Source: Atrina japonica (Eukaryota > Mollusca > Bivalvia > Pterioida > Pinnidae). From it: DNA of 64,000 nucleotides. Below, piece after piece: positions 25,653 to 37,429 of the stretch. The notes beneath the pieces were generated by a model, which was not told the origin of the DNA, searched no databases, and worked only from the letters and a program-made list of their open reading frames with translations. Every line of letters starts with the position of its first letter. Position 1 is the stretch's first letter. The position numbers were made by a program, and so were the translations under genes. The stretch covers positions 1,054,001 to 1,118,000 of the forward strand of contig BROG01000048.1 in NCBI GenBank assembly GCA_030159075.1, read 5' to 3'.

Positions 25653-26540
25653 CTAATCAAAGTCTGTCTCGTTGGATTCCTTTAACTCAATGCTGGAGAT
25701 ATTTGCTGCTGAATTACCAAACTCGTTATCAGCACAAAGCCCACCTTTGATATTTGTGGAGATAGTCCCGGATGTAGTGGAGAGACCGCCAGTTGTTGAT
25801 AACTCCACATCGTCGCGCTTTCTAAATACATTTCTTACTCTATCTAAGCGGGCGATCCTGTTAAACGCAGCCTCAAATTTTTTGTTGGTGAAATAATATA
25901 CGATCCAGTTTATTGACGGATGCAAGTGAGCAAATACAACAATGTAAATATGAAGTAAGTGTGAGAAGTTATCGTTCCTGTCCACTACAATAATGAGGGC
26001 GTAAGGGATCCAGCAAGTAGCAAATATGGCATAAATGAAGAACAGTGTGCGAGCGAGGTCCGTGGATTTCTGAAAACTCTTTTTATTGTGTGACTGGACC
26101 CTCTTATGGCTTTTGGAAACCGTACGATATATATTCAAGTAGGAGAATCCGATAACAATTACTGGGATCCAGACAAGTGCAATAGAGAAAACCACAGTGT
26201 ATGGATAAGTAGCCATGCGATCCCAAATACATTCCAGACTCCTCCTGTCAAACGAATGATCCCCGATGCCGGCCAGGTTCAAAATGACCAAAAAACTTCC
26301 AACAGAATAGAAAGCAATGCACATGACGATGCAGGTCCACTTTTTAAAGATAATGTGATAATATTTATTATGGCAAATGTTTATGTATCGATTGAAGCTC
26401 AATCCGGCAATGGTCATCAGTGAATTGACACATGATATGGTACACCCATATGCTATGGCCTGGCAAAGTCCTGGTATCGAGTTAAAATATTCTTCCCCTT
26501 CGAGTTTGGCTGCAAAGGGTATAGAAAATAACGGGATTAA

Positions 26541-26588
<48 letters not shown>

Positions 26589-27103
26589 AATTTAAATTAT
26601 ATTTAATTATCAATGAGTAATCACTTTTTTTAAACTTCTTGTCCTAAAGACTTCAAAATCGATAAACTTTCTTCGCATCTATGCTATGAGACTTATAATG
26701 ATAATAATCATTATTATTATAAATTATAATATTGAAAATAATAATAATAAACAAAACTGAAACAAAAAATATGAAAATATCTGATAATTATCTATTTTTA
26801 AATAATTAAAACAATATATGTCTTACCAAGAATGCTCATTGAGTCTGCAACGACAGTGACATACATATCCGAGAATGCAAGATTTGCTATGAAGATACAT
26901 TCGATATTCTGTTTCAGTTTCGGAGTTGTAAAAACGGCTAGCAGGATAAGAATATTACCGAAAGTTCCCAATATTGATGCCAGAACCAAAATGATCAGAC
27001 ATGGTATTGCTGCTTCCGGACTCTCATTAACAAACTGATACCTTGAGAAGAATAGATCGTCCTGATCAATCTCTGTCGAAATGTTACCCGATGTATGGTT
27101 CAT
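25653..27103 (-). CDS. rhodopsin-like GPCR paralogue 1, two coding exons
   Basis: Class A seven-transmembrane receptor of the plasma membrane. Exon 1 is 26827-27103 (277 bp, donor GTAAGA). Exon 2 is 25653-26509 (acceptor CTTTGCAG). The joined frame is 377 aa, splicing inside a codon (phase 1). TM1 has GTFGNILIL (Asn 1.50) and TM2 has LAFSD (Asp 2.50). TM3 has NRYINICH in place of DRY. The paired Cys residues are GLCQ before TM3 and SLECIW in loop 2. TM6 has CWIPY, and TM7 has HPSINWIVYYF, where Trp replaces Pro of NPxxY. The Asn-Arg-Tyr/ICH signature recalls melatonin receptor, Tre1/moody and GPR84-like groups; the ligand is unknown. The Ser/Thr-rich tail fits phosphorylation. N-terminal NHT and NIS are potential glycosylation sites. 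A paralogue lies 4.7 kb upstream on the same strand. Confidence 0.88.
26510..26826 (-). other. intron of GPCR paralogue 1 with ATT microsatellite
   Basis: 317-bp intron with GTAAGA donor (26826) and TTTGCAG acceptor (26510). It contains (ATT)n at 26538-26586 and further ATT-rich sequence at 26695-26750. The donor and acceptor contexts match those of the paralogue. Confidence 0.85.
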
Positions 27104-27955
27104 TTTAAATCACTCCAAGCGCTCTAACTAAAACTGATCAAATATAAAGAACTGTTCACCCCATTTACATCATTAGAAATGACAAATGAGACCTAATCAA
27201 CTTCCTTAAATAAACTGAAATAGGTGCAACAAGGAAGAAGATCCGCCGTAAATATACATTGACGACTATGTCGCTATGTTATAGTTTCTCCCCATCCCAA
27301 ATTAACACATTGCGATATATAACGGTTGACTGGTTGCACCCTCTGATTTATTCCGGATTTGGCAATGAACTTCTGGTGGCTGTGACTGGACCGTAGGGTT
27401 TACGTAGCACTTCTACCTCTAGGTCCATTTCGGTCCAATATTAACTTACGAATTTTATTATGTTACTATGATTTATACTTTGCATTGCTAGAGTAAAAGA
27501 AATATTGCGTGTATTATAAGTGATAAAAAAATCAAACATATAGGTATAGATTCAGAGTCATGACACAATCACAGTTCTACAGTACGTAAACCAACAGATC
27601 ACAAACTCTTAACAGTAATGTAACTTGGTAGATATTCAAACGAACGCAGTAATTATACTTGGGTATACTGCACAGATTGGAGACATTGACTTTCAAAGCT
27701 TGAACGTTTAGGAAGTCTTCCGTCCCCAGTTCAGACTATTTTTACATCAATGACCATCTTCAGTATTGCTCTTTGTCTATACATTCGCATTAATGCCAGT
27801 TAAATGATTTTCCTAAGCTGATAGACATATAGTGATAGCAAACAAGTTCATCATATCAACCATAATAACATTTACGCAATAGGGAGATAGGTCGAAGGGA
27901 AGAGGTTTGTGTTAGCATAATGTTTGCAGATAGACATTGATACGAACTGTTATGT
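27104..27955. other. upstream flank of GPCR paralogue 1, no feature resolved
   Basis: Should contain the 5' UTR and promoter of the minus-strand receptor gene. I see no convincing TATA or initiator element and no further exon. Possible 5' non-coding exons cannot be excluded. Confidence 0.4.
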
Positions 27956-27959
27956 TTCC

Positions 27960-28325
27960 TGTTGTTATATCTACGACAACGTGGAAGAACCATTATAACG
28001 TTATATGTAAGCAGTAAAGAGCCATCAGAACTAGTTACGAAAAACGTGGCGAAACATTGGAACGTTTTTTCTAAGCAGAAAAGAACCATCAGAACTTGTT
28101 ACGTAAAACGTGGCGAAACATTGTTACGTTTTGTCTAAGCAGAAAAGAACAATCAGAACATTCATATAATACGGGGAAGAACAATTAAAACGTTTTATTT
28201 AAGCATAGAAGAGCCTCAGAACCAGTTATGTAACACGTAAACAAATCATTAGAACGTTTTTAAGCAGAAAAGAGCCGTCACAACCATTTATATAATACGT
28301 GGATGATCAAATAGAACCGTTCGAT
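27960..28325 (+). repeat. degenerate tandem repeat of ~62 bp
   Basis: About six imperfect units built around AAGCAGAAAAGAACCATCAG, AACTTGTTACGTAAAACGTG and AACATTGnAACGTTTT. Units near 28010 and 28072 are the most alike; later units drift and shorten. Confidence 0.8.
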
Positions 28326-28794
28326 AGAATCACTAGAACTATCCGTGGGAAACGCGAGAAGAAAATGTATTATTTACGATTTTTCAAAGTCCAGCAAACA
28401 TATTTGTGAATTCCCATATATAATATATATTTTTTGCCAGTACTTGTGTTTTTTAAACACATTATTTATACATACCATTTATGCATTTGTAAATACGATT
28501 CACAGATGGAATGCTTTAGAAAACATGTGTTTACGTTGGAAATTGAATTTGATTATACGAACATTTTATTATTCATATCTTACACGGAAAGTGTCCTTCC
28601 CTCTATGTCTATGCACAATAAAGCTTTTGTATAAAATAACTTCCCTGTAAATAAAGCTAGAGACGAAGGTGTGCGTACTTGATCATACATCGCAATAAAA
28701 TGACATTGATCCAACATAGCCATATGTCCTACAAAAAAAATTACCATTCTTCTAAATAGATCACGCATACTTAGCTCACATAGACCGATACACA

Positions 28795-28813
28795 GACAGA
28801 CAGACAGACAGAC

Positions 28814-28868
<55 letters not shown>

Positions 28869-28900
28869 CAGACAGGTAGGTAGGTAGGTAGGTAGGTAGG

Positions 28901-28935
<35 letters not shown>
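28795..28935 (+). repeat. compound GACA/GATA/GGTA tetranucleotide array
   Basis: In order: (GACA)n, (GATA)n, two GACA, (GGTA)n, (GATA)n. The tetramer length keeps a spurious 124-aa minus frame open. Confidence 0.95.
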
Positions 28936-28937
<2 letters not shown>

Positions 28938-30444
28938 TTATTGTCATGATTCATATATCTTTGTATGTTTTACAGACCACTTTACTATCAAGATTGATGT
29001 ATTTATGTGTATAAACATACACCAAAATTAGAATGTACAAATACACAATCAAACAAAATTAACAAACACGGAAACTTATCAATTAGAAATGAAGATTATT
29101 CAAAAAGGTCCTTTCACTTTCGTGTGTTGCATAACACTGAAGTGTCTTTTGTCCATTTCCACGCTATTGCTACAATTTTATGCGAATTATACGAAGTTTT
29201 CGGAAAGATGTTAATTAGTGGCACAGGCAAAATAAGATATACATAAAAACTAAATATAGCAACAAGATTTTATTTCATAAATCTATATATAAACTATCAC
29301 AAAAAGCAAAGACAACATGATTATACCTCAAATTACATCACAATTAATTACATAAATAACCAAAATGACCCTGTCTGTAATAATTGATTCCATCTGTAGC
29401 AGTACTTTGTATCTCACATCATGTTATTTATTGAGCGAAAGTGACATATCTATATATCATCGGGATAATGAATTTGTGTGACGTCATTCGGGAAGATATG
29501 CATCTCTAAAACATCTTTATTGCAGCTGAAAATATTCTATTAACTGATATTTTGAATATCTGACAGTGTGTTCTGGTCGACCGAAAAACAAGTATACATT
29601 GTACACTGTGCCTAGAGATAAATATTTTACATAACAAAATATACAACCAAAAGAATACTAGTAGGTTGTCGTTGCATATCTACCTCTCGAATTTTCACTT
29701 GTTTACAACTTGTAGTATCCCACATCAAAAGAAAACACCCATTGTCATCAAACCCCTTCCTTTAAATATTCAACATCAGCCGTAGGATTGTCAAGGTACT
29801 ACTAATATTCATGTATCTTTTTATCACCTGAATTTCACTTATCAATGACAAAATATTTTTTTCATCTAATGACCTCTCTTCCATTTGTCGTCATTTACCA
29901 AATCGCGGACGACAATTATTTGTAAGCATAGAGTTATAAGAAAGGTGAATAAAATGCCTTACATTTATCATTGTTGAAATTTTAAAACTGTGTTTTAATC
30001 AAGATAAGGTCATGTCTAAACTCAACAAGGTATTCACTTAACACAGTGGATACTAACCACTTCTAGATCACCTTGCACTTTTTTAAACATAGCTGTGATG
30101 TTGTGAAGATTGACACTCTCGACTCTATGGTTGTTCAAAATGTTTTTTGTGAAATTAGCTAACTCTTCTATATGATGCTGGATTACTCTGAATATTTTTA
30201 TCATTTTCCGGAGGATGTGTGCTTGATTGGTGTGAATATGAAATATCAGGAGAAAAGCTTTAACTACTGACAGAATTTAGGTGCTGTTTATATTGGCCAA
30301 TCATTGTTACACAAACTCTACATTCAAAGATATATATTATTAATTTTAATCCATCTTTTTGGATAATTGATTGAGTAAACACAACAGAAAATAAATAATT
30401 ATTTTGCTGATGGAAAGAATTATCTTGGTAGGGTAGCTACAAAC
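28936..30444. other. no recognisable feature
   Basis: AT-rich sequence. The open frame at 29007-29246 has no family signal. Confidence 0.4.
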
Positions 30445-30451
30445 ATGAAAA

Positions 30452-31035
30452 TTATTGATATACTAACCAGTAGCACAGAGAACATTCAATCTCTTGTCGT
30501 TCTTTTTATTGATATACTAACCAGTAGTACAGAGAACATTCAATCTGTAGGCGTTCTTTTTACTGATATACTAACCAGTAGCACAGAGATCATTCAATCT
30601 CTTGTCGTTCTTTTTATTGATATACTAACCCGTAGCACAGAGAACATTCAATCTCTCGTAGTTCTTTTTATTGATATACACAGTAGCACAGATTCAATCT
30701 CTTGTCGTTCTTTTTATTGATATACTAACCAGTAGAACATTCAATCTCTTGTCGTTCTTTTTATTGATATACTAACCAGTAGCACAGAGAACATTCAATC
30801 TCTTGTCGTTCTTTTTATTGATATACTAACCAGTAGCACAGAGAACATTCAATCTCTCGTAGTTCTTTTTATTGATATACTAACCCGTAGCACAGAGAAC
30901 ATTCAATCTCTCGTAGTTCTTTTTATTGATATACTAACCAGTAGCACAGAGAACACTCAATCTCTTGTCGTTCTTTTTATTGATGTACTAACCAGTAACA
31001 CAGAGAACATTCAATCTGTTAACGTTCTTTAATGT
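30452..31035 (+). repeat. 54-bp minisatellite, about 11 units
   Basis: Direct units contain GATATACTAACCAGTAGCAC, AGAGAACATTCAATCTCTTG and TCGTTCTTTTTATT. Starts at about 30457, 30511 and 30565 give a 54-bp period. Two units (30680-30740) carry internal deletions. As 54 is a multiple of 3, the 91-aa open frame is an artefact. Confidence 0.95.
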
Positions 31036-31037
31036 TT

Positions 31038-31168
31038 ATTGTTATTTGTTAATATCCGTATAATATGTGTAATGTCCGTACTTTATCGAAAGGTTGCCAC
31101 CTATAGACAAGGATCCAGACATTTTGAAATGGCATGTGTACTTTTATCAGATACGAATGTCTTATCGC

Positions 31169-31172
<4 letters not shown>
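31038..31172 (+). repeat. dispersed repeat RE-3, copy 1
   Basis: TTATTGTTATTTGTTAATAT through GGTTGCCACCTATAGACAAG, GATCCAGACATTTTGAAATG and CTTATCGCAAAAATGA recurs at 41190-41325. In this copy it lies between the 54-bp minisatellite and a GA run. Confidence 0.75.

Positions 31173-31261
<89 letters not shown>
31173..31261 (+). repeat. (GA)n microsatellite
   Basis: About 44 GA units. Poly-Arg-Glu and poly-Leu-Ser frames here are artefacts. Confidence 0.96.
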
Positions 31262-31263
<2 letters not shown>

Positions 31264-31788
31264 GCCAACAAGTCTGTATAAGAAATTGCATTGGTACGCC
31301 AATGCTAACAGTTCCACCAACGGTACCAGTGAAAGCTAATGGCACCATTGGTACCATTAGTAACCTCTGACCGATAGTTACATTTAGCACAATGGCAGGT
31401 CAGTGTAGGTCTTGTTGTTCAACGACACATTTCAACCACCTGTGTTTTGCGTTATGTATGTAATCACTTGAGACCACGTACTGTTATTGATGAAACTAAA
31501 CCATTCCTTTTATGGGGTTCATTACACTATGTAACGTCATTACAAAGGCTACCATTGATCGAATGATTATCATTGCTTATTAATGGTAAACATTGGTATT
31601 GCATGCCAGTGGTAAATAATTTTACTAAATTTTACACCCACTATCTATGGCATAGTATCTAATCATATCGGTATTCGAAAACATGTCATTGCGCTTGTCG
31701 AAAGTGAAAGTAGAAAATTCAATTATAACTGAAGTATGTCTATATGTATAGCTATTTTACTTTTCTACAATTGATTCCAGATTCACTG
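31262..31788. other. no gene; downstream flank of GPCR paralogue 2
   Basis: Contains a small patch with mirrored ACCATTGGTACC-like words at 31300-31360 and otherwise unremarkable AT-rich DNA. It may include the receptor's 3' UTR. Confidence 0.4.
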
Positions 31789-32659
31789 TCAAATTTGAGA
31801 ATTTAATTCAAATGAGGTAACGAGTTTACTTATATTATTATTTCCGATGACATCGCGCCGTTTGAATACATTTCCGATTTTGTCCAACTTGGCAATCCTG
31901 TTAAACGCAGCCTCAAAATGTTTGTTGGTGAAATAATAGACAATCCAGTTTATTGACGGATGCAGATGTGCGAATACGACGATGTAAATATGAAGTAAAT
32001 GAGAAAAATTATCGTTCTTGTCTACTACAATTATTAATGTGTAGGGGATCCAGCAAGTAGCAAATATAGCATAAATGATAAATAAAGCTCGGGCGAGGTC
32101 CATGGATTTGTGTAAACTCTTTTTATTCTGCGACTGGACCTTCTTCTGACTTCTAGTAACCGTGCAATAGATATTCAAGTAGGAAAATCCTATCACTATT
32201 ACGGGGATCCAAACAAGTGCAATGGAAAATACCACAGTGTATGAATAAGTAGCCATGCGATCCCAAATACATTCCAGACTCCTCTTGTCAAAGGAATGAT
32301 CCCCGATGCCGGCAAGATTTAAGAGAACCAATACAATACCAACAGAATAGAATGAAATACACATGATGATACAAGTCCTCGTTTTGAATATGGCATGGTA
32401 ATATTGACTATGGCAAATGTTTATATATCGATTGAAGCTCAATCCGGCAATGGTCATCAGTGAGTTGATACATGATATGGTACACCCATATGCTATGGCT
32501 TGGCAAAGTCCTGGTATCGAGTTGAAATATTCTTCCCCTTCGAGTTTGGCTGTGTAAAAATATGAAAAGAAACACAAGTTGAAATTTTAAAATACTATTC
32601 ATACATTTTTATTTATTTATTTATTTATTATTATTATTATTATTATTTATTCATTTATT

Positions 32660-32729
<70 letters not shown>

Positions 32730-33669
32730 TTTTATGTATTTATTTATCTATTTAACTAAAAAAAATCACAGATACCAAAGTATTAATAATCCGAATGTTC
32801 AGAAGACTGTATAGTCCACAGTTAAATGCAAATCAACTTATTATTATTGTATTATTTTGATTATAAACTGTTCGGATAGATGATTATATTTAATGCAAAA
32901 ACAAGTACCAAAAAAACCAGAGGTCTGTGTTTGTCCATTTTTACCGGATTTGTATACTGTGTCCTGGACATTCTGTTGATTTATACTTTGGTATCTGAGA
33001 TTATTTTTATATTTATACCGCCGAGTATGGATCACTGCTGGCGGACATACTGCCCCCGAGGATACTTGTCAATCGGTACATATACATTTAATGCAAAAAC
33101 AAGTACCAAAAAAAAACAGAGGTCCGTGTTTGTCCATTTTTACCGGATTTGTATCTGTGTCCTGGACAGTCTGTTGATTTATACTTTGGTATCTGAGATT
33201 TTTTTATTGTTACCACCGAGTGTGTATCACTGCTGGTGGACATATTGTCCCCGAGGATACTTGTCACTCGGTACATATACATTTAATGCAAAAACAAATA
33301 CCAAAAACCAGAGGTCCGTGTTTATACTTTGATATCTGAGATTTTTTACATCATACAGATATTATTATACAGATAAACAACAAATTTCTTACCAACAATA
33401 CTCATTGAATCCGAAACCAAAGTCACATACATATCCGAGATAGCAAGGTTCACAATGAATATATATTCTATATTCTTTTTCAGCTTCGGGGTTGTAAAAA
33501 CAGCTAGCAGGATTAAAATGTTACCAAAGGTTCCCAGTAATAGGCCAATACTGAGAACGATTATAATTGGTATTGCTGCTTCTGGACTTTCATAAAGAAA
33601 CTGGTATCTTGAGAAGAAAAGTTTATCTCCGGTAGCTTCCGTTGATATGTTATCCAGCGTGCCATTCAT
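31789..33669 (-). CDS. rhodopsin-like GPCR paralogue 2, two coding exons
   Basis: Close paralogue of the receptor at 25653-27103. Exon 1 is 33393-33669 (277 bp, donor GTAAGA) and exon 2 is 31789-32549 (acceptor TTTACACAG), giving 345 aa. I chose the Met at 33669 (MNGTLDNIST) over the in-frame Met at 33687 because it makes exon 1 exactly as long as in paralogue 1. It has TM1 GTFGNILIL, TM2 LAISD, TM3 NRYINICH, TM6 CWIPY and TM7 HPSINWIVYYF, with the same Cys pair. The C-tail is about 30 residues shorter and unrelated after NRIAKLDKIGNVFKRRD, suggesting different desensitisation or sorting. Ligand unknown; the receptor group is melatonin/Tre1/moody-like by motif only. Confidence 0.87.
32606..32757 (+). 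repeat. compound (TTTA)n/(TTA)n microsatellite
   Basis: Alternating blocks of TTTA and TTA over about 150 bp inside the receptor intron. Confidence 0.95.
32880..33345 (+). repeat. ~196-bp tandem repeat containing a Naiad 3' end
   Basis: The unit starts TTTAATGCAAAAACAAGTAC (32889, 33087, 33282; spacings 198 and 195). Next comes about 95 bp of Naiad 3' end (AGAGGTCCGTGTTTGTCCAT, TTTTACCGGATTTGTAT, GTCCTGGACA, TTTATACTTTGGTATCTGAG), then about 85 bp of other sequence (GAGTATGGATCACTGCTGG, GATACTTGTCAATCGGTAC). There are two full units and a third in which the Naiad part is internally deleted. Confidence 0.88.
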
Positions 33670-35624
33670 TTTAAATTTTGTATGCACAATGTGTTACGGC
33701 AATTACGTGTAGTGTAATATTTTATCTTAACCAAAACTTGACAATAATTGCTTTTTATGTTAATAATGTTGCATTTGATAGTATTATCCAAAATAAACTA
33801 CGGCGTGTGAATCGTTTAAAATGTACATCTTTGATCAGGAAAACTCATTATATCTGTTTATTTCCTATTTCTGATGTGTGATGACGACCACGTAACTCAT
33901 TTCCCGCCATGTCATTTACAAAAAAAAAAACATATTTTCATCTCGGTAATTAAATGATAAAATAACACCTGTAACTGACAATGAAAAAGCAATATTTGTA
34001 GCACCTGTGACAAAAATCTCAGTGCACCATACCTATGAATTGTTTGTCAAAGATACATATATAGAATAATATAGATAAACGTTATTGACAAATTTATAGA
34101 TATTTATATTATTGTAATCATCACAATTGGGCTGGGTAACAGTTTTCACAACAAGTAATGATGATTGTATCACCACCTGTATTGATACACCTGACAACTA
34201 TATGAAGAAAGGAAAAAATCGATCAGAAATCGAGAACGCCGTGGATGCGTCAAGGGAATACCTTAGTAAAAGTGAGAAACAATGGTATTATGCAAATCCA
34301 TACTGAGGATGATTTATCTTAATTATCGTGTTCCCACTTTTTTATTTACGGGGGTTTTACCAAAAAGTGGGAACATGATAGATGTATAAACCTTAAGTTA
34401 ATCATTACTACATCAACAGACCAAAATACTTAAATGTACACGTATATTGAAACTTTGTATATCACTCTTATGGTTTATCCATTCAGGTACAACTGGCATT
34501 TAGTGCGCTTTTCTTAAGTCCACGACGTCACCGACTATAGGTCTACTAAGGTAAACTGGCAGATGTTTACAAACACAAGGAGTCTTAATCAAATCACATC
34601 AGGGATGACAAGTTCCTTGTTGTTACAAAAGTATTAGAGATTCAGTAATACATGGAGTCCGTGCAAGACAATAATATGTTTTACCTGTACAACCTATTTT
34701 TGGAAAATAGACAGTATTGTTTTGGCTTCTGACTGAACAAGGATGTGGCACTTTACCTTGGTAGACCTGTACCTTATTACATTTTTTTCTCAACCCGGTA
34801 AGCTCAGTGTCGGAAAACAGAACATTGTAAAATTGAGACTTGAAAACACTAAGAAGACGCTTTATCAGCGACATACTAAGTTTATCGAGAAGTTGTAGAT
34901 ATTTCCTCTTTCATTTACACTAATTATGTATATCTCACCTGTACATACGCACTCAGTGTCATAAAAAGTTTACGTGCTGCTGAAATATGTTTCCTGGTGA
35001 AATAAGTATAATTTATGTTTGTAGAAGCAAATGATGTATTGTTAGTTGCGTTAATATTATTTATTCATACCGTTGCTTGGTCGTCTGCTGTATTGATCAC
35101 GATGTTCCAAAAAGACTCGTTCTCAGATTTAAAGTAGGCCTTATACATTGTAACGTCAGTTACCCACAAACCACTCGCATAAATAAATGTTTTCTAAAAT
35201 ATGTATATACTGTAAATAATCCTTCTTAATGGCAAGATTGCGAATCATTTACTCAGGTTGATGAATTGCCGCTATTCGGTCACATAAATTGACGGCGTCT
35301 CTCCGTCCGTAAGTCTGTCTGTTGGAAATTTGGGTTTATCTGTTGCTTTTATCTCTGTTGTGAGAAAACTGTCCAGAGTATTTGTATGGGTTGGTAGAGC
35401 ACAATGTAATAAGTCGAAACCTTCATCTTTACCTTGACCTTCGAACCCCTGAATATAAGTATGCAAGACGAACGTTTCGAAATATTGTGTTTCGCTATTC
35501 AGTAACATAATCTCAAGTTTTTTCTAATGGCTTCCTTTTCGTTTTTATGCCACTTTATTTTGCAAGTTGGCTTTCAATTTTATTGATTATTACTTTTCCT
35601 AATGTTAATTGTAATTTATCTTGT
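33670..35624. other. no gene recognised; upstream flank of GPCR paralogue 2
   Basis: AT-rich DNA. Open frames at 34623-34874 and 35272-35508 show no family signal. One strong hairpin (34324-34377) is listed separately. Confidence 0.45.
34324..34380. repeat. 19-bp-arm hairpin, loop under 20 nt
   Basis: The left arm TATCGTGTTCCCACTTTTT and the right arm AAAAAGTGGGAACATGATA pair along their whole length with a single G-T exception, which would be a wobble in RNA. The spacer is about 17-19 nt. No flanking coding sequence or terminator context explains it. Confidence 0.8.
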
Positions 35625-36118
35625 ATATACTTTTAGAGATATAATTTGGCCTTGTATGATACCACTTTATCTTTAGAAAAAACACATACTTTTCAAATTG
35701 GAGCTCAACTGATGACAGAAACGGTATCGTCTTGAGCATTATAACTTTGGTATTATGTTTATAATACTTATAACCATTAGGTCGTTGCCACTGCTGGTGG
35801 ACCGTTTTAGTTCCCATGGGTATACATAAACCCAGTACCTGGTATTTCGGTACCAGCTGTTCATCTTATACTACTACTAATAATAATAACATTCGGCACT
35901 ATTAACACCATTTAAATTCGAAAATTTTCTAAAGCTAAGATAGTCATTTTTACAGTGGTTACTCTTATACGGATTTCGTCTATACTTTTAGAGATATTAT
36001 TTGGCGTTGTATGATACCACTTTATCTGTAGAATAAACATATTTTTCAAATTGGAGCTCAACTGATGAAGTCTAATTGACAGAAACGATATCGTCTTGAG
36101 CATTATAACATTGGTAGC
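35625..36118 (-). repeat. RE-1 dimer, minus orientation
   Basis: Two consecutive minus-strand RE-1 units, recognised by TTTAGAGATATAATTTGGCC (35633) and TTTAGAGATATTATTTGGCG (35987), about 350 bp apart. Each is followed by GTATGATACCACTTTATCT and TGGAGCTCAACTGATGA. The inter-unit segment carries GTACCTGGTATTTCGGTACC. Confidence 0.78.
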
Positions 36119-36141
36119 GTGTGTGTGTGTGTGTGTGTGTT
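36119..36141 (+). repeat. (GT)n microsatellite
   Basis: About 11 GT units immediately abutting the end of the RE-1 dimer. Confidence 0.85.
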
Positions 36142-36713
36142 ATACATATACAATAAATGTAACTCTAAAGAATTATTATCGATTCAAGGCTTTAAGAATC
36201 TTCTCAAACAAAACCTGAGGATTGAAAAACATAGCAATTTTGAAAATTTCATAAAAACTTTCAAGAACATTTTATGGAACTGTTGACAGACTTGTAAGTT
36301 TAAATATAGTTCTACATTTAAGATAAATATTGCATATTTTATCCCCTTGTATCACAAAAATGATATAGAATACATGTATACTCTTATATTTTTGTATAAG
36401 AAATAGAAACAACTCCCATTTCTCCCATTAACCCTCCTATACTTCTCTGTATTTTACAGCTGTAGTGTCTTTTTTTGTCCAAAATACTTAAAAAATTAAT
36501 TGATAATAGAATAATTTGTTCAAAATATTAATACGTATGAAGGTTACTTAGCAGAAATGTTTTATGAATGCAAACATGTACATGTACATAGGCTTGTAGA
36601 ATATTTCTGTGAAGATCATGTTCCCAATTTAATGTGATGTTTAGATATGTTTTGTATATTTGAACAGTGTTTATCATATATAGTGTTTACTAACAACATT
36701 TTGTTGTGATTAG

Positions 36714-36778
<65 letters not shown>

Positions 36779-37429
36779 CTACTTACACAAATATGTTAGT
36801 GTAATAAAGGTAGCAGCTTGAGAAACCATTTTACAGTTTTATTATTGTGAACTTACCTACTGGTACTATGATTAACGCAGCATAAGTTCATATACACGCT
36901 TTTCACTAATATTCTACATGAAGTATATACCTTTTATATGGCGACTTCAAAAATTAAAGAACAGTATCTCCCCATTGCGTTTCAGTATCAACGATGTGAT
37001 TGAATTGACATATATCTCAAAGCATTTTCTTCCCGAGATCTAACGTTCATATACTTCTATACAATTTATCACTTGTCAGACAATATATATACAATTTTCA
37101 GACATAAAGCTTCGCCGACAAAATGTTTAGGAACATTTATGAAGAACCGAAAGTTGAGAACAAATGAATCCAATCTGCGAATTTGTTCAAAACGACTATT
37201 CGCCACTGTTTAGTTTAGAGAACTGTCGTAGTTGATACGACACACAATGCAGTAATCAACTGTATTTCCGGTAAATATGGAGGCGTTCGACGAGAAGAAT
37301 ATATGTTATATTTAGATATTTTTCAACTTTTATTTTTAAATGTGTTCGATTAGTTGAATGTTATAATTGTACAGAACTATACTTTTAGTTATTATATTAC
37401 AGAATTGTACTTGTAGTAAATATGGAAGT
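36142..37429. other. no gene; compound TA/GT microsatellite
   Basis: Spacer between inverted RE-1 dimers. It contains (TA)n then (GT)n at about 36713-36776. Nothing else recognised. Confidence 0.5.

Larger units (their letters stand above)
32550..33392 (-). other. intron of GPCR paralogue 2, enlarged by repeats
   Basis: 843-bp intron with GTAAGA donor (33392) and ACACAG acceptor (32550). Relative to the 317-bp intron of paralogue 1 it has gained a TTTA/TTA microsatellite and a tandem Naiad-derived repeat (see separate entries). Confidence 0.85.

Noticed and set aside
28795..28935. CRISPR-like or coding repeat
   Set aside because: Pure tetranucleotide microsatellite with no spacers.
30445..30720. 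91-aa repeat protein
   Set aside because: Chance open frame over the 54-bp minisatellite. No start context or homology.
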